Below, in pieces: positions 11,261 through 20,054 of a DNA stretch of 64,000 nt. The translations under genes were made by a program, and so were the position numbers. The notes under the pieces were generated by a model. The model ran no database searches and was not told the DNA's origin. It worked only from the letters and a program-made list of their open reading frames with translations. This DNA comes from Chryseobacterium tructae. GTDB lineage: Bacteria > Bacteroidota > Bacteroidia > Flavobacteriales > Weeksellaceae. Position 1 is the first letter of the stretch. Each line of letters opens with the position of its first letter. The DNA lies in contig NZ_JAUFQR010000001.1 of the NCBI RefSeq assembly GCF_030409875.1, positions 1,798,001 through 1,862,000 of the forward strand, written 5' to 3'.

Positions 11261-11740
11261 ATGATCAACATGGAAATAACGTTAAAAGAAATAACAGCTG
11301 ACAACTTTTATGAGGTATGCCTGCTAACAACCAATGAAAATGGGATACCCACCATTGATGAAGAATTTATTTGTTGTAATACCATGTCTCTTGCCGAATC
11401 TAAATATTATCCGCTATGGAATCCCCAGGCTATATACAATGACCAGACCTTGATAGGTTTTATTCTATCCGGATCCTATTTAAAGGATAATGGAAATTTT
11501 TGGATTCTGAGATATATGATAGATCATCAATATCAGGGTAACGGCTTTGGAAAAAAAGGATTAACCACTTTTATTGAAGAGGTAAAAAGAAGTAACAATA
11601 TAGAACGGATTTACCTTGGTCTTGATCCGGACAATATCCGTGCAATATCTCTTTATACCTCTATAGGCTTCGAATTTACAGGAGAACGGAAAGATGGTGA
11701 AGATGTATATATCCTGGAACTTATCAAAAGTGTCTCATGA
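11261..11740 (+). CDS. GNAT N-acetyltransferase
   Basis: 159 residues (152 to 159 depending on the start: MINMEI at 11261 or MEI at 11270). GNAT fold with the acetyl-CoA loop QYQGNGFGKK and the C-terminal strand pair AISLYTSIGFEFTGE. The N-terminal part, with an Asn-Phe-Tyr-Glu-Val start and a WxLxxYMID-like core strand, resembles diamine (spermidine/spermine-type) acetyltransferases, but the substrate is inferred only. It follows the desulfhydrase by 21 bp and precedes an unknown gene by 24 bp, so 10263-12397 may be one transcript ending at the palindrome at 12404. Confidence 0.8.
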   Translation: MINMEITLKEITADNFYEVCLLTTNENGIPTIDEEFICCNTMSLAESKYYPLWNPQAIYNDQTLIGFILSGSYLKDNGNFWILRYMIDHQYQGNGFGKKGLTTFIEEVKRSNNIERIYLGLDPDNIRAISLYTSIGFEFTGERKDGEDVYILELIKSVS

Positions 11741-11764
11741 AGTATAACCAAATGATTCATAACA

Positions 11765-12397
11765 ATGAATAAAGAAATTCATGAACTCCTTTATTACTAT
11801 CATGAAGAAGGAGAAGAAGGATATGATTTACATGAAGTACAGCTCCTTGAAAAAATAGATATTGATAGGGTTGAAAAATTAAAACAACTGCTTCATCATG
11901 AGGATCAATATATTGCTTATCAGGCTATGCTTATTGTATTGGCCTGGGCAATACCGGAAGGGTTTGAATTACTGGATCGGTTTATTACTGAAAAATGGGC
12001 GGAAAAAGAAAATTTTGAACCCCACAGACTCTACCATGAAGATAACGTTTATGATGTCATTACCCATGCATTATCTATTTCTACATTCAATGGGAAAAAT
12101 GAACATGAATTATATCCTTATATCAAGCATTTTTTAGATTTATATGGCAAGAAGTTCTTTGAATCTAACCTAAAGGATTTTCTGTTGAAGAAAAATTGTA
12201 AACCACTTGTAAAGGAAATAGAAATGGGCATGCAAAATGCCTTAGAGCATACAAGATATTACCAGGCCAGTCAGCTATTTCCGGTGCTTGTTCATTATGA
12301 TAAACAGATATTCAGTAAATACATTGATACTTTTAATTCTTTAATAAATCAAGATCAAAGGATTGCCTATAATATAGAAGAAGCAGGGAAAATTTGA
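11765..12397 (+). CDS. Unrecognised alpha-helical cytoplasmic protein
   Basis: 210 residues with no signal peptide or membrane segment. It starts with an acidic helix (YYYHEEGEEGYDLHEV) and continues in amphipathic helices that look like HEAT-type repeats (for example VEKLKQLLHHEDQYIAYQAMLIVLAWAI). I do not recognise a family with confidence. It is the last gene before a strong 33-bp palindrome that could act as its terminator. Helical-repeat proteins of this size often bind other proteins, and some are immunity proteins, but nothing here shows that. Confidence 0.55.
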   Translation: MNKEIHELLYYYHEEGEEGYDLHEVQLLEKIDIDRVEKLKQLLHHEDQYIAYQAMLIVLAWAIPEGFELLDRFITEKWAEKENFEPHRLYHEDNVYDVITHALSISTFNGKNEHELYPYIKHFLDLYGKKFFESNLKDFLLKKNCKPLVKEIEMGMQNALEHTRYYQASQLFPVLVHYDKQIFSKYIDTFNSLINQDQRIAYNIEEAGKI

Positions 12398-12403
12398 GTT
12401 GAT

Positions 12404-12436
12404 ATCCTTGTCAAGGTTTTAAACCTTGACAAGGAT
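12404..12436. repeat. 33-bp dispersed palindrome, copy 1
   Basis: Two perfect 16-base arms (ATCCTTGTCAAGGTTT) flank one T. The same palindrome recurs at 15606-15638 (two arm mismatches) and 27797-27829, and a shortened derivative occurs at 14721. All are intergenic. Here it follows the stop at 12397 and may stop transcription. Confidence 0.85.
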
Positions 12437-12537
12437 TTTCAATTACTTGTTTGAAATAAAATCCCGCTGCTCTGCTGTACAAAATCCCCGACTTTGAGCT
12501 TAAGCAATAACTTTTTTACTTATTTGAAATAAAATCT

Positions 12538-13026
12538 CTAAGCATCAAGTCTGTAAATAAATTCCTCAATCTCTGTTTGTCTGGCATTAGCAAAACCTTT
12601 ATCAGTACCAATTCTTACAAATCCACAATTTTCCAGAACCTTTTGTGAGCCAAGATTGTCAAAGGCAACACGTCCAAAAATAGGTCTGGAGGTTTCAAGA
12701 GTAAGAAAAGCTTTCAGTGCTTTTGTAGCAACACCCTTTCCCCAGAAATTTCTATCGATCCAATAGGTGATTTCTGTATCGCCTTCCATGATGAACTTGG
12801 CGATGCTTCCTGCAATAACAGCATCAACGATAATAGTCTGATTATTGATGGTTGGGTCATTCAGCAGCCTGGTATACTTGGCCAGATAAGCTTCTTTATT
12901 GGTGGATTCCTGTGAAGTAAATGCCGCAAGGTGCCTGCCTTCATCATCAAGCTGAAATTGAAAAAGGGTATCTAAATCAGCAATGGTTGTAGGTCTGAGC
13001 TCTATTTTATATTTATGATCTTCCAT
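12538..13026 (-). CDS. GNAT acetyltransferase, RimJ/RimL-like
   Basis: 162 residues. It has the RimL-type layout: N-terminal LRPTTIADLDTLFQFQ, central YWIDRNFWGKGVATKAL with the acetyl-CoA loop GKGVAT, and C-terminal NLGSQKVLENCGFVRIG. Members acetylate ribosomal-protein termini or small amines; the substrate is not evident. It stands alone on the minus strand, between dispersed repeats on one side and a lipoprotein gene on the other, so it is probably expressed singly. Confidence 0.85.
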   Translation of the reverse strand: MEDHKYKIELRPTTIADLDTLFQFQLDDEGRHLAAFTSQESTNKEAYLAKYTRLLNDPTINNQTIIVDAVIAGSIAKFIMEGDTEITYWIDRNFWGKGVATKALKAFLTLETSRPIFGRVAFDNLGSQKVLENCGFVRIGTDKGFANARQTEIEEFIYRLDA

Positions 13027-13170
13027 TTTGAATGATTGGTTATTTGATCTTCAAATATAAAACTTGTTTACACAGGACTTTATTATAAGCAAAATAAAAA
13101 TTTCTTAAATCCTTAAGAATCTGTAATACAGGCTGTATGATGAAAAATCGGTAACCAGAATTTTTTCCCG

Positions 13171-13851
13171 CTAATAATATTCAAATGCTCTTTCCGTTTT
13201 TTGTTGTACCGCTCCTTGGTCATCTGTTAATTCTTCATAAACAGCATTTGATTTCGCATCCAGTTTTACATTTTTAGAAGTAAACCTAGATTTTTTGTGA
13301 TTGGCAATATCTTCAAGAAGTGTTTCGTGTCTTACGCCATTAGTATAGGTGTAAAAAATGGTGTTATTAATTGGAGATTCATAAAAGGTTCCTGTTTCTC
13401 CCGTTTTTATAAGACGGTTATTTTTGTCAAAATAAAACAGCTTATTAAGCGACATCTTATGATCAACAGTATTTGAAATTCTTCGATACACAGAATCGGA
13501 TACTTTTTCAAAATAGCCGTTACTTTCTACCTTCTTATTTTCAGGATTAATGGCTTCGAAATAGCGTTTAGTCTTATCTTTTGAATTATAGGTAATAATT
13601 CTATCCAGAAGTCTTTCATTAGGAGATTCGCTTTGGATTGTATTATAGTATTCTATTTTTGTCAGAAACCCTTCCTTATCAAAATAAGAAATACTTTTAT
13701 TCTTATTCTGGGGTGAAAATGTGATGACCTCTGTAACCTTTTTGGGATATCCTGAATAGTTAGAAAACTGTAAATCATTAATAACCGATTTCTCCTGACA
13801 GCTTACAAACGTACATAATATTATAAACAGGTAGCTAAGTGTTGTTTTCAT
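13171..13851 (-). CDS. Hypothetical lipoprotein
   Basis: 226 residues. A signal peptide with lipobox (IILCTFVSC, Cys19) makes it a predicted lipoprotein. The remainder alternates short strands with repeated 'tyrosine plus charged' turns (for example SYFDKEGFLTKIEYYN, FYFDKNNRLIKTGET), a pattern of RHS/YD-like or antitoxin-like strand repeats rather than an enzyme. No catalytic motif is visible. It is separated from the neighbouring genes by repeat-rich spacers. Confidence 0.6.
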   Translation of the reverse strand: MKTTLSYLFIILCTFVSCQEKSVINDLQFSNYSGYPKKVTEVITFSPQNKNKSISYFDKEGFLTKIEYYNTIQSESPNERLLDRIITYNSKDKTKRYFEAINPENKKVESNGYFEKVSDSVYRRISNTVDHKMSLNKLFYFDKNNRLIKTGETGTFYESPINNTIFYTYTNGVRHETLLEDIANHKKSRFTSKNVKLDAKSNAVYEELTDDQGAVQQKTERAFEYY

Positions 13852-13989
13852 AGTATAAGATTACAGTGCTCTAAAGTTTTCACTATCATTCAAATATAAG
13901 CAACCTTGTTTAATATTAATAAATAGATTAAGATTTTGTTCTTTTCAGAATATTTTTCAAATGTTTTTTTAGGTTGTTTGACATAAGAA

Positions 13990-14013
13990 CTCCGAAGTCG
14001 GGAGACTTCGTAG
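13990..14013. repeat. Dispersed GAAGTC hairpin, copy 1
   Basis: CTCCGAAGTC-GGGA-GACTTCGTAG, a stem with one mismatch. Related hairpins occur at 14765-14788 and 25996-26019; the last two are preceded by GAAATAAAAT. It lies 23 bp upstream of the 163-residue gene. Confidence 0.7.
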
Positions 14014-14035
14014 AGCAAGAAAGATCTATTCTTAG

Positions 14036-14527
14036 ATGAGTATTAAAAAATACTTATCTTACAAAATAAAAAGCATGAGTTCAGTTTTTTTTGATTATAA
14101 GTTAGAACATAATGTCATATTTGAAGTTACAGCAATAAAAGATTATGATATATATAATTTGAAAAAAAACTTCATGGGAACTATCTACATTAATCATCCT
14201 GAGAGAAGAATAGTTCTTGAAACTGGGATTTTAGATTATATTCATCAGTTTGATTCTATGTTTTCCTATATTGATAAAGGAAATAATGAAACTTTTACAG
14301 TATCATGTGATTTTTACAGTAATAGCCTAGATTACTTTTATAATGAGGATACTAATGAATTGATAATTTCTGAGAGTAATATTGGATTATTTAAAATAAG
14401 CTGTAACTATAGTGACTTTAAACAGAGTTATAAAAAATTTAGGAAGACAACATTAGGCAAACTGATTCTTTTATTTCCTCAATTAAAAGAGAATACTACT
14501 TTCAAAAAGTATTTTATTAATTATTAA
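14036..14527 (+). CDS. Hypothetical protein between repeats
   Basis: 163 residues. No signal peptide, membrane helix or known motif is visible. The protein is rich in Tyr, Phe, Asn and Asp and ends with a basic and aromatic tail (KYFINY). The coding DNA is more A/T-rich than most neighbours. It is flanked on both sides by dispersed repeats, which suggests an acquired cargo gene. Small acidic proteins like this in such spots are sometimes immunity or toxin-neutralising proteins, but that is speculation. An alternative start is the internal Met at codon 13 or 14. Confidence 0.5.
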   Translation: MSIKKYLSYKIKSMSSVFFDYKLEHNVIFEVTAIKDYDIYNLKKNFMGTIYINHPERRIVLETGILDYIHQFDSMFSYIDKGNNETFTVSCDFYSNSLDYFYNEDTNELIISESNIGLFKISCNYSDFKQSYKKFRKTTLGKLILLFPQLKENTTFKKYFINY

Positions 14528-14589
14528 AAATAGATCAACAGAGCAAATTATCAAAACTTTTACAACAATGAAGGGTTTATTTTTACCTC

Positions 14590-14791
14590 TATTTTCGTGC
14601 GCAAAGTCTCCCGATTTTGAGCTTAAACAATAACTTTTTTACTTATTTAAAATAAAAACTCAGAAGTCAGGAGCAGGAGCCTTCGGAGAGCTTTGCTTTT
14701 TCGTAGAGAGAATCTGAGTTGATATCCTTGACAAGGATTTTCAATTACTTGTTTGAAATAAAATCTCCAAAGTCGTTTGACTTCGGAGAAT
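14590..14791. repeat. Composite of dispersed repeats in the 14528-14860 spacer
   Basis: This 333-bp spacer holds no gene. Part 1 (about 14603-14665, GATTTTGAGCTTAAACAATA then ACTTTTTTACTTATTT) is an imperfect copy of 12489-12540. Part 2 (14711-14763) copies 12391-12452 but lacks the 18 bases that form the centre of the palindrome. Part 3 is the hairpin CTCCAAAGTC-GTTT-GACTTCGGAG at 14765-14788. Confidence 0.75.
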
Positions 14792-14860
14792 GGACAAAAT
14801 TGATATGAATATCTTTTAAAAAATTTGTTGGTACAGGCTTACAGATCTATAAATGATCTG

Positions 14861-15343
14861 TTATTTTTGTTTCAATAAGAAGTTATCCATGTAAACAGCC
14901 TGATGAACACCATTTAGCAAAACCTTCAGCCCTAGACGGGTATCTTTTTTTATAGCAATATTGAATGTTTTTTTATCTCCTGTTATTTTGGATGGTTTAG
15001 CGATTGAAACATATGATTTTGCGTCGGAAGTATTGCCTACTGAGAAAATTTCCAGGGTAGTTTCTCCTCCGTTATCTGAAATGTCAAGGGTAAGAGTATA
15101 GTTTCCTGCTTTAATTTCTGGAGTCACTAAATACATATTTTCTCCCGGGCTGTTCATAGAATAAAATATAATTTTTTTGTCACTTGCATACAGCATTGCC
15201 TTTCCACCCTGAGCAGTCCAGCACTTATCAATATCTTTCCAGGTATCAAAATTTTCTACAATAGTAGATACGGGTTTACATTGTGCTTTTGCAGTTAAGA
15301 GCCCTCCCATAGTTATTAGCCCAGCTAATACGATTCTTCTCAT
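14861..15343 (-). CDS. Secreted jelly-roll-like hypothetical protein
   Basis: 160 residues with a signal peptide (ends LLTAKAQ) and a mature start CKPVSTIVENFDTW. The sequence 'ENFDTW...CWTAQGG...ENMYLVTPEIKAGNYTLTLDIS' follows the pattern of the Bacteroidota cleaved-adhesin/MAM-like jelly-roll domain (an opening 'FDxW', a central 'YLVTPxI', then 'LTLDIS'), usually a carbohydrate- or surface-binding module. There is no sorting domain, so it is either periplasmic or released by another route. It is monocistronic, with spacers over 300 bp on both sides. Confidence 0.65.
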   Translation of the reverse strand: MRRIVLAGLITMGGLLTAKAQCKPVSTIVENFDTWKDIDKCWTAQGGKAMLYASDKKIIFYSMNSPGENMYLVTPEIKAGNYTLTLDISDNGGETTLEIFSVGNTSDAKSYVSIAKPSKITGDKKTFNIAIKKDTRLGLKVLLNGVHQAVYMDNFLLKQK

Positions 15344-15605
15344 ATGTTATTTTTATTTATTTTATGTAAAAATAAGAAAAAAAAGATTACGTTGGAAACA
15401 TTCAGAACAATGGAATAGAAGCGAATTTTATAAATAAAAGGGGAAAGGAAGAGAAATATTGAAAGTGTTTTTTTGTTATAGGGCTATAGAGTCCTTGTTT
15501 TGAGGTTCTTGAATTCAGTGTGAAATCTGTAATAAACTCTCCATTCAATCCAATAGATGATACCCAATATTGCCTAGTTTTCACGTAAAGGTATTTTGGG
15601 GAGAC

Positions 15606-15638
15606 ATCCTTGTCAAGGTTTTATACCTTGACAAGGAT
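15606..15638. repeat. 33-bp dispersed palindrome, copy 2 (in the 15344-15851 spacer)
   Basis: The same palindrome as at 12404 with a changed centre (GGTTTTATACC). The 508-bp spacer around it contains no convincing gene: a 60-codon minus-strand frame at 15402-15584 lacks any family resemblance. The rest is A/T-rich, including remnants around 15640-15720 (CACAATTCACA, CTGTGGT). Confidence 0.75.
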
Positions 15639-15851
15639 CTGATGGGTGCATCACAAAGACGCTAATATTGTTTTCTAGTGGCCACAATTCACAAATAAAA
15701 GAGGCTCATGAATCTGTGGTATAAATTTTTTTAAATCTATGGTATGGTTGCTTCAATGATCTTTGTAGTCTAAAAACTTCCGTTTTTTAACAGGGCCTCA
15801 GAATCTGTCTTGAGCTTAAATGTAAGACAATGAGAACAAGTTTTCAATAGG

Positions 15852-16838
15852 TTATTGGAATTTCCGTTCATCTAAAAAACCGTCAAGATATGTTTCAGTA
15901 TAGATGAGTTTTCCTTTTTTTCTTGTATTAATGATGGGTTCTCCTGTTTCCTTATTATACTTTTGTAATAATTTATAAAACTTCCATGTTCCGACAGGAA
16001 CTCCATTTTTGTATTCCGCTTCCAGGTAAGTGTAGGGATCTGTAAATTCCGGGTATTTTTGTATATCTATAGAGTTGTTGGGTCTGAACTCGATCCATTT
16101 TCCTTCTCTACTATGATTTTTTACCATGCCCTGTTCTTCTTTATCTTTGTAGAGCCCATCGCGATCATAATATCGCGCAAATATTCCGGAGGGTAGAAGT
16201 TGGTATTTTTGTAAAGGTTTTAATGCAAAAGGACTTTCAGAAAATTCATAATCCTGTAGAGAAATGATATGATTCTTATCTATATTAAATAAAGTATAGT
16301 TGGCAAATCCCATTTCTCCTTCGTGATGAAGATAGATTCTCTTCATATCAAACGGTTTATTGTCCTTCGTTGAAATTAAATATATTTTTTCAATAAATGG
16401 TTCCGCGTAACGAACGGTATTATAGACCGCCATAAAATGCAATGAATACTTTCCGTTACATACAAAATGAGAGGAAACTTTAATCAGATCATATTTTTCA
16501 TTGACATTCTTATCAAATGGCAGGAAAACATCATATTCTTCGGGAAAGATGATAAGATCTTTTTTGACGGATGTTTCAAATTGTAAATCATTGATTTCCT
16601 TTAGTTTATTTTCATTCTGTATAACAGGAAGAGCAGAGTCCGCAGACATTCGTTTTGAAATATCCGAATATCCAAAAGGGAGTGCTATACAATCAGTTGT
16701 TTTGGTATTAAATCCAATAGATCTTTTCCCCGGTGATTGTGGCTCATTATTGACTACCTTACTTTCCGTTTGAGCTTTAGTCTGGCAAGAAAAAAGGAGC
16801 AATAAAATCGTGAAACAAGCAATATTAATTTTAGGCAT
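15852..16838 (-). CDS. Lipoprotein with YwqK/MORN-like repeats; candidate immunity protein to the LAS peptidase effector
   Basis: 328 residues. The lipobox LLLLFSC (Cys18) predicts an outer-membrane or periplasm-facing lipoprotein. The C-terminal third has antitoxin-YwqK/MORN-type strands (REGKWIEF, NGVPVGTWKFYK, GKLIYTETYLDGF). Its start codon overlaps the stop of the LAS-peptidase effector gene by 8 bp, the same arrangement as the other two effector/lipoprotein pairs in this island. A periplasmic location is where an inhibitor of a peptidoglycan-cutting toxin would be needed. Immunity function is inferred from position, export and overlap, not from a known family. Confidence 0.65.
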   Translation of the reverse strand: MPKINIACFTILLLLFSCQTKAQTESKVVNNEPQSPGKRSIGFNTKTTDCIALPFGYSDISKRMSADSALPVIQNENKLKEINDLQFETSVKKDLIIFPEEYDVFLPFDKNVNEKYDLIKVSSHFVCNGKYSLHFMAVYNTVRYAEPFIEKIYLISTKDNKPFDMKRIYLHHEGEMGFANYTLFNIDKNHIISLQDYEFSESPFALKPLQKYQLLPSGIFARYYDRDGLYKDKEEQGMVKNHSREGKWIEFRPNNSIDIQKYPEFTDPYTYLEAEYKNGVPVGTWKFYKLLQKYNKETGEPIINTRKKGKLIYTETYLDGFLDERKFQ

Positions 16839-18422
16839 AGATATCTAATATTTGAGCGAAACCATGAATATGTAAGTGATTATTATGTCTAGGAGTAGCG
16901 GTATGAGTAGTATGAGGTAACCGTGTCGTAGCATTGTCTGCAGTACTGGCATTAGAGGTGTTGGAAAAATTCTCTGATCGACCTAATATAAATCCAAAAT
17001 CAAAAAGAATATTTCGGAGAACAACCTCATTGTCATAATCAAAATTTCCAGCACTAAGGATGGTATTCACTCCATCTTGTTGAGTGGTTAATAAATTCAA
17101 ATCTCCTGCTTCTCCATTCACGTGTTCTGCACTCGGATAACAGGATGCATCTGCATAAGAAAAGCCTTGAGATACAATATAATGAGTATGTCCTTCTTGT
17201 CTGAACTGTGCTAATGATCCTAAGAAACCTGCAAATAAATCAGGCTGAATACTTCTCCTTCTGGTATGCTGGAATCCATATCGAATGATAACTCCATTCT
17301 GATTATAATTGAAAGCTTCAAAAATCTGTGAACCTACTCCTGTATTTCCTATAATATCCATATTAATCAAATCTACACTTCCTGGCTGATTGGCATACCA
17401 TTTATCGGTGGCTCCATCACCAAGAGTTCCGTTAGAATATACTAATAATTGATGAGCATCTATCTGTTCTCCGGCAGCTCTGTTAGCTGTATAATCTATT
17501 GTTTGCAAAAGAGTTCCTCTTTGGGCTACCGGTGGAATGGTATTCACTCTTCTTTTTCTCGTTATACTTTCTTTAGCTCTGGAGCAGATCCTGTGTTCAG
17601 TATCATGTTGGTCATAGTAGAAATAAATAACATCCGTAGAATGATGATTCAGAACCTTTTGAGTTCTTCTTCTTTTTTCCGGATTTGTACTGATCACCTG
17701 TAACGTATTGTAGGTGTTGCTGCCATGGTGAATGTTATATATATTTTTATTAACAACCCTAAATCTTGCACTGTCCTCATCTAAGAAAATACCTGCACCG
17801 TTGGCTTCCTGCGGTTCATTTTTATAAGCACAGGGATTATTATCAGTTCTTTCCACTGCTACTTCTAAATTGATCGTTCCCTCCGCCAGTCTTCTTGTCC
17901 ATTCATCAAAAGTGGCTCTTCCATCCGGTCTAAGCTGTAGCTTAATAATCGCTTTATTGATATGATCAGCTTGTAAATTGGTGTAATGAGCGTGGCTGCC
18001 ATCTTTATTATTCAACGCATCAAAGTTTCCTACCTGTACTGTGAACAATCTTTGTGCCTCATATCGGTTAGGAGATATGAACGCATTAATTGTAATGTAT
18101 CTGTACTTTCAGTCATAGTATTGGCAGAAGGTCTTATCACTGCATCTATACTCAGGTCTGTCATATTGCTGGTCTCTATGATCAGATACACCGTTTTTCC
18201 TAATATAGAATCATATGGAATTTCCTGATTCTGATTGTCCCGCTGTACATGAGCAGAATCAATTTTTGTAAAACTGACTCTTGTCCCATTTTCTGTGGTT
18301 GCTTTTTTGGCAAAATAAACATCACTGATGCGTTGTATAGAGTTATCAGGAGTATCCGGAGCCAATGGCCCATTTAAGACTTGTGTTTGTCCAGAATCTG
18401 TTATGGTAATACGTGTCGCCAT
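16831..18422 (-). pseudogene. Candidate type VI effector: LAS-type zinc peptidase, frameshifted
   Basis: Restoring one A (minus strand, opposite 18086-18087) joins two frames into 530 residues. Residues 30-200 carry the domain shared with the other two effectors (VYFAK, then TVYLIIET, then KAIIKLQL). The C-terminal part holds the zinc-ligand pattern of LAS/M15-type murein peptidases: H434xxGxAxD441 (HVNGEAGD) and HLHIH at 516-520. The Ser normally two before the His is three before it here. Such enzymes cut peptide cross-links in peptidoglycan. There is no signal peptide, as expected for cargo of a type VI machine. As written the protein stops after 130 residues. Confidence 0.65.
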
Positions 18423-18432
18423 TTTAAAATTT

Positions 18433-18561
18433 TTATTTTTTTAATACGGGATTTTTTGATAATAAAAGCACACATTTATAATAGAACATTCCTTTACTGA
18501 ATTTTTCATCCAGTTCACTTTGTTTTTCGTCAATGCATCCTGTTTCTTTATAATTCGTCAT
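18433..18561 (-). CDS. 42-residue ORF in the type VI island
   Basis: ATG at 18561 lies 14 bases inside the 3' end of the 290-residue gene, in another frame, and the stop is 11 bp before the start of the peptidase effector. The product is charged at the N-terminus (MTNYKETGCIDEKQSELDEK) with a short hydrophobic segment (YYKCVLLLS). Two Cys are present. It fills the only gap in an otherwise gap-free string of genes and would couple translation between them. No family was recognised, and a real product is plausible rather than proven. Confidence 0.45.
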   Translation of the reverse strand: MTNYKETGCIDEKQSELDEKFSKGMFYYKCVLLLSKNPVLKK

Positions 18562-19420
18562 GGCTTATTTCTTTTATATGGTAGATGATTCTCTTTTGAT
18601 AATTGTCACCCAGAGAAAATTCTATGGTAAGCTTATGTTCCAACACTTCTTTGGTGCTAAAATCCAATAAAATCTGCCCTTTATATTTGTCCAGTTTCGG
18701 GAAATCTGTTTCGCTATGATAAGCAATTTCCTTTCGCTGCATTTCTCCATAAAACATTTCCCAGTTTTTATTTGAAGGGATATTGCCGGTATACTGTAAC
18801 AATAATAATTCATCATCATAACGGATGGCTTCTGTTTCCACACTTTCTTCAATGTCTATGATGGTACTATTCATAAAATTGCGGTAGCGTACACTATGTC
18901 TTACCTGGTCATCCTTCTCATCAAATCTTCCATAAAATGAATGGAGGATCAATCCGAAATGAATATTCTTCAAAAGATCTTTAGCCACCAGATCTTCACT
19001 TTGGTACAATGTTTTTAAAAACTGATAAAAATTGTCTGCCTGTTTGCCAACATAGGATCGGGAAAGCTTTTCTACTATTTTTTCCAATTTATTCTGAAGA
19101 ACAGGTAGATTTTGTATGCTTTTTAATCTGCCATATTCGTCTGTTATGAGCTTTACATCATTATTGATCTCTGCAATCCTGTCTAAAAAATCCTTTTCCG
19201 ATAACGACAGTTTTTTATCCCGATGAACTCTGTCGAAAATTTCAATATGATACTCAAATCTTTCTGTTTCTAAACGCTTCAGCGTAACATGAAAAACTTT
19301 GTTGAGCTCACTTCTATGCGTTTCTCCATGGGTAGTGGTATATTCATTATAGGTGTAGCGGTAAAATTTCTTTCCTTCCTGAAGGTTTAATTTAACATGT
19401 ATAGGAAACACTGGTTCCAT
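18548..19420 (-). CDS. Type VI island protein of unknown function, possible effector adaptor
   Basis: 290 residues, no signal peptide and no membrane segment. The N-terminus (PIHVKLNLQEGKKFYRYTYNEY) reads as beta strands. Residues 90-190 are helical and charged (LEKIVEKLSRSYVGKQADNFYQFLKTLY), and the C-terminus returns to strands (HKLTIEFSLGDNYQKRIIYHI). I know no named family. It sits between the second immunity lipoprotein (19 bp gap) and the peptidase effector. A cytoplasmic, effector-adjacent protein in a vgrG island may be a loading adaptor or chaperone, by analogy with known type VI adaptors, but no sequence similarity is claimed. Confidence 0.6.
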   Translation of the reverse strand: MEPVFPIHVKLNLQEGKKFYRYTYNEYTTTHGETHRSELNKVFHVTLKRLETERFEYHIEIFDRVHRDKKLSLSEKDFLDRIAEINNDVKLITDEYGRLKSIQNLPVLQNKLEKIVEKLSRSYVGKQADNFYQFLKTLYQSEDLVAKDLLKNIHFGLILHSFYGRFDEKDDQVRHSVRYRNFMNSTIIDIEESVETEAIRYDDELLLLQYTGNIPSNKNWEMFYGEMQRKEIAYHSETDFPKLDKYKGQILLDFSTKEVLEHKLTIEFSLGDNYQKRIIYHIKEISHDEL

Positions 19421-19439
19421 AATTTTTCACTCTTGCTTG

Positions 19440-20054
19440 CTATTGCCAATTGAACTTGGTATTCGTTTTTTTCTTTTCCAAACACTCCTGTACACTATAT
19501 TTTGTGGGGCACAAAAAGCAATTCTTATCAGAATTTATAAAATAAGAATTCAGATTAATTTCCTGGCTTTGCAGCAATACATAACTGGTGTTTTTTTCAC
19601 AGATTGAAGTGGCCGGATAATCCACATAATCATCTTTGGCTATTTTATGATGATTAACCGCAGAACTTACTTTGCTTACCCCGGTAATAACAACATCATT
19701 TTTAATTTTTTTAATCTTAAAAACATGCGCATCAGAAGTGATAAGACTATTGTATCTGATCAACAGGTCTTTGGAAGACTGATCTAGTATAAGCTCATAA
19801 TCTTCCTGAAAAATGTTCTTGCTATCAATATTATTTAAAGAGACAGGTACTTTGAAGGTAAAATTCCTGCCATCTATTTGTACCGTTCTTAAAGCATAAC
19901 AGCTGTCACACTTCATATCGCTTGCCTGGTTGATCAATCCTACCTTTTTCTTATTCTGTAAAACCGCAATATTATCATTACTTACTGAAATACTCTGGCA
20001 GCTGCTCAGAGAATAAAAAAGGAGGAAAAACAGGTATATTATTTGTTTACGCAT
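19440..20054 (-). CDS. Lipoprotein, candidate immunity to the GH19-like effector
   Basis: 204 residues. Signal peptide with lipobox FYSLSSC (Cys19), followed by mainly beta-strand sequence and several Cys (CDSC, CEKN, CFLC, QECLE), probably disulfide-bonded in the periplasm. The ATG lies 16 bp inside the end of the GH19-like effector gene, so the two are translationally linked. No family was recognised. Immunity is inferred from overlap, the predicted periplasmic side and the nature of the neighbouring toxin. Confidence 0.65.
   Translation of the reverse strand: MRKQIIYLFFLLFYSLSSCQSISVSNDNIAVLQNKKKVGLINQASDMKCDSCYALRTVQIDGRNFTFKVPVSLNNIDSKNIFQEDYELILDQSSKDLLIRYNSLITSDAHVFKIKKIKNDVVITGVSKVSSAVNHHKIAKDDYVDYPATSICEKNTSYVLLQSQEINLNSYFINSDKNCFLCPTKYSVQECLEKKKTNTKFNWQ

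Noticed and set aside
15402..15584. 60-codon minus-strand frame
   Set aside because: No family resemblance, no plausible start context and it lies in a repeat-bearing spacer.
16831..18422. Two separate genes (16831-18048 and 18030-18422)
   Set aside because: The second frame begins inside a continuous domain; adding one A restores NAFISPNRYEAQR across the junction, and the shared effector domain spans it.
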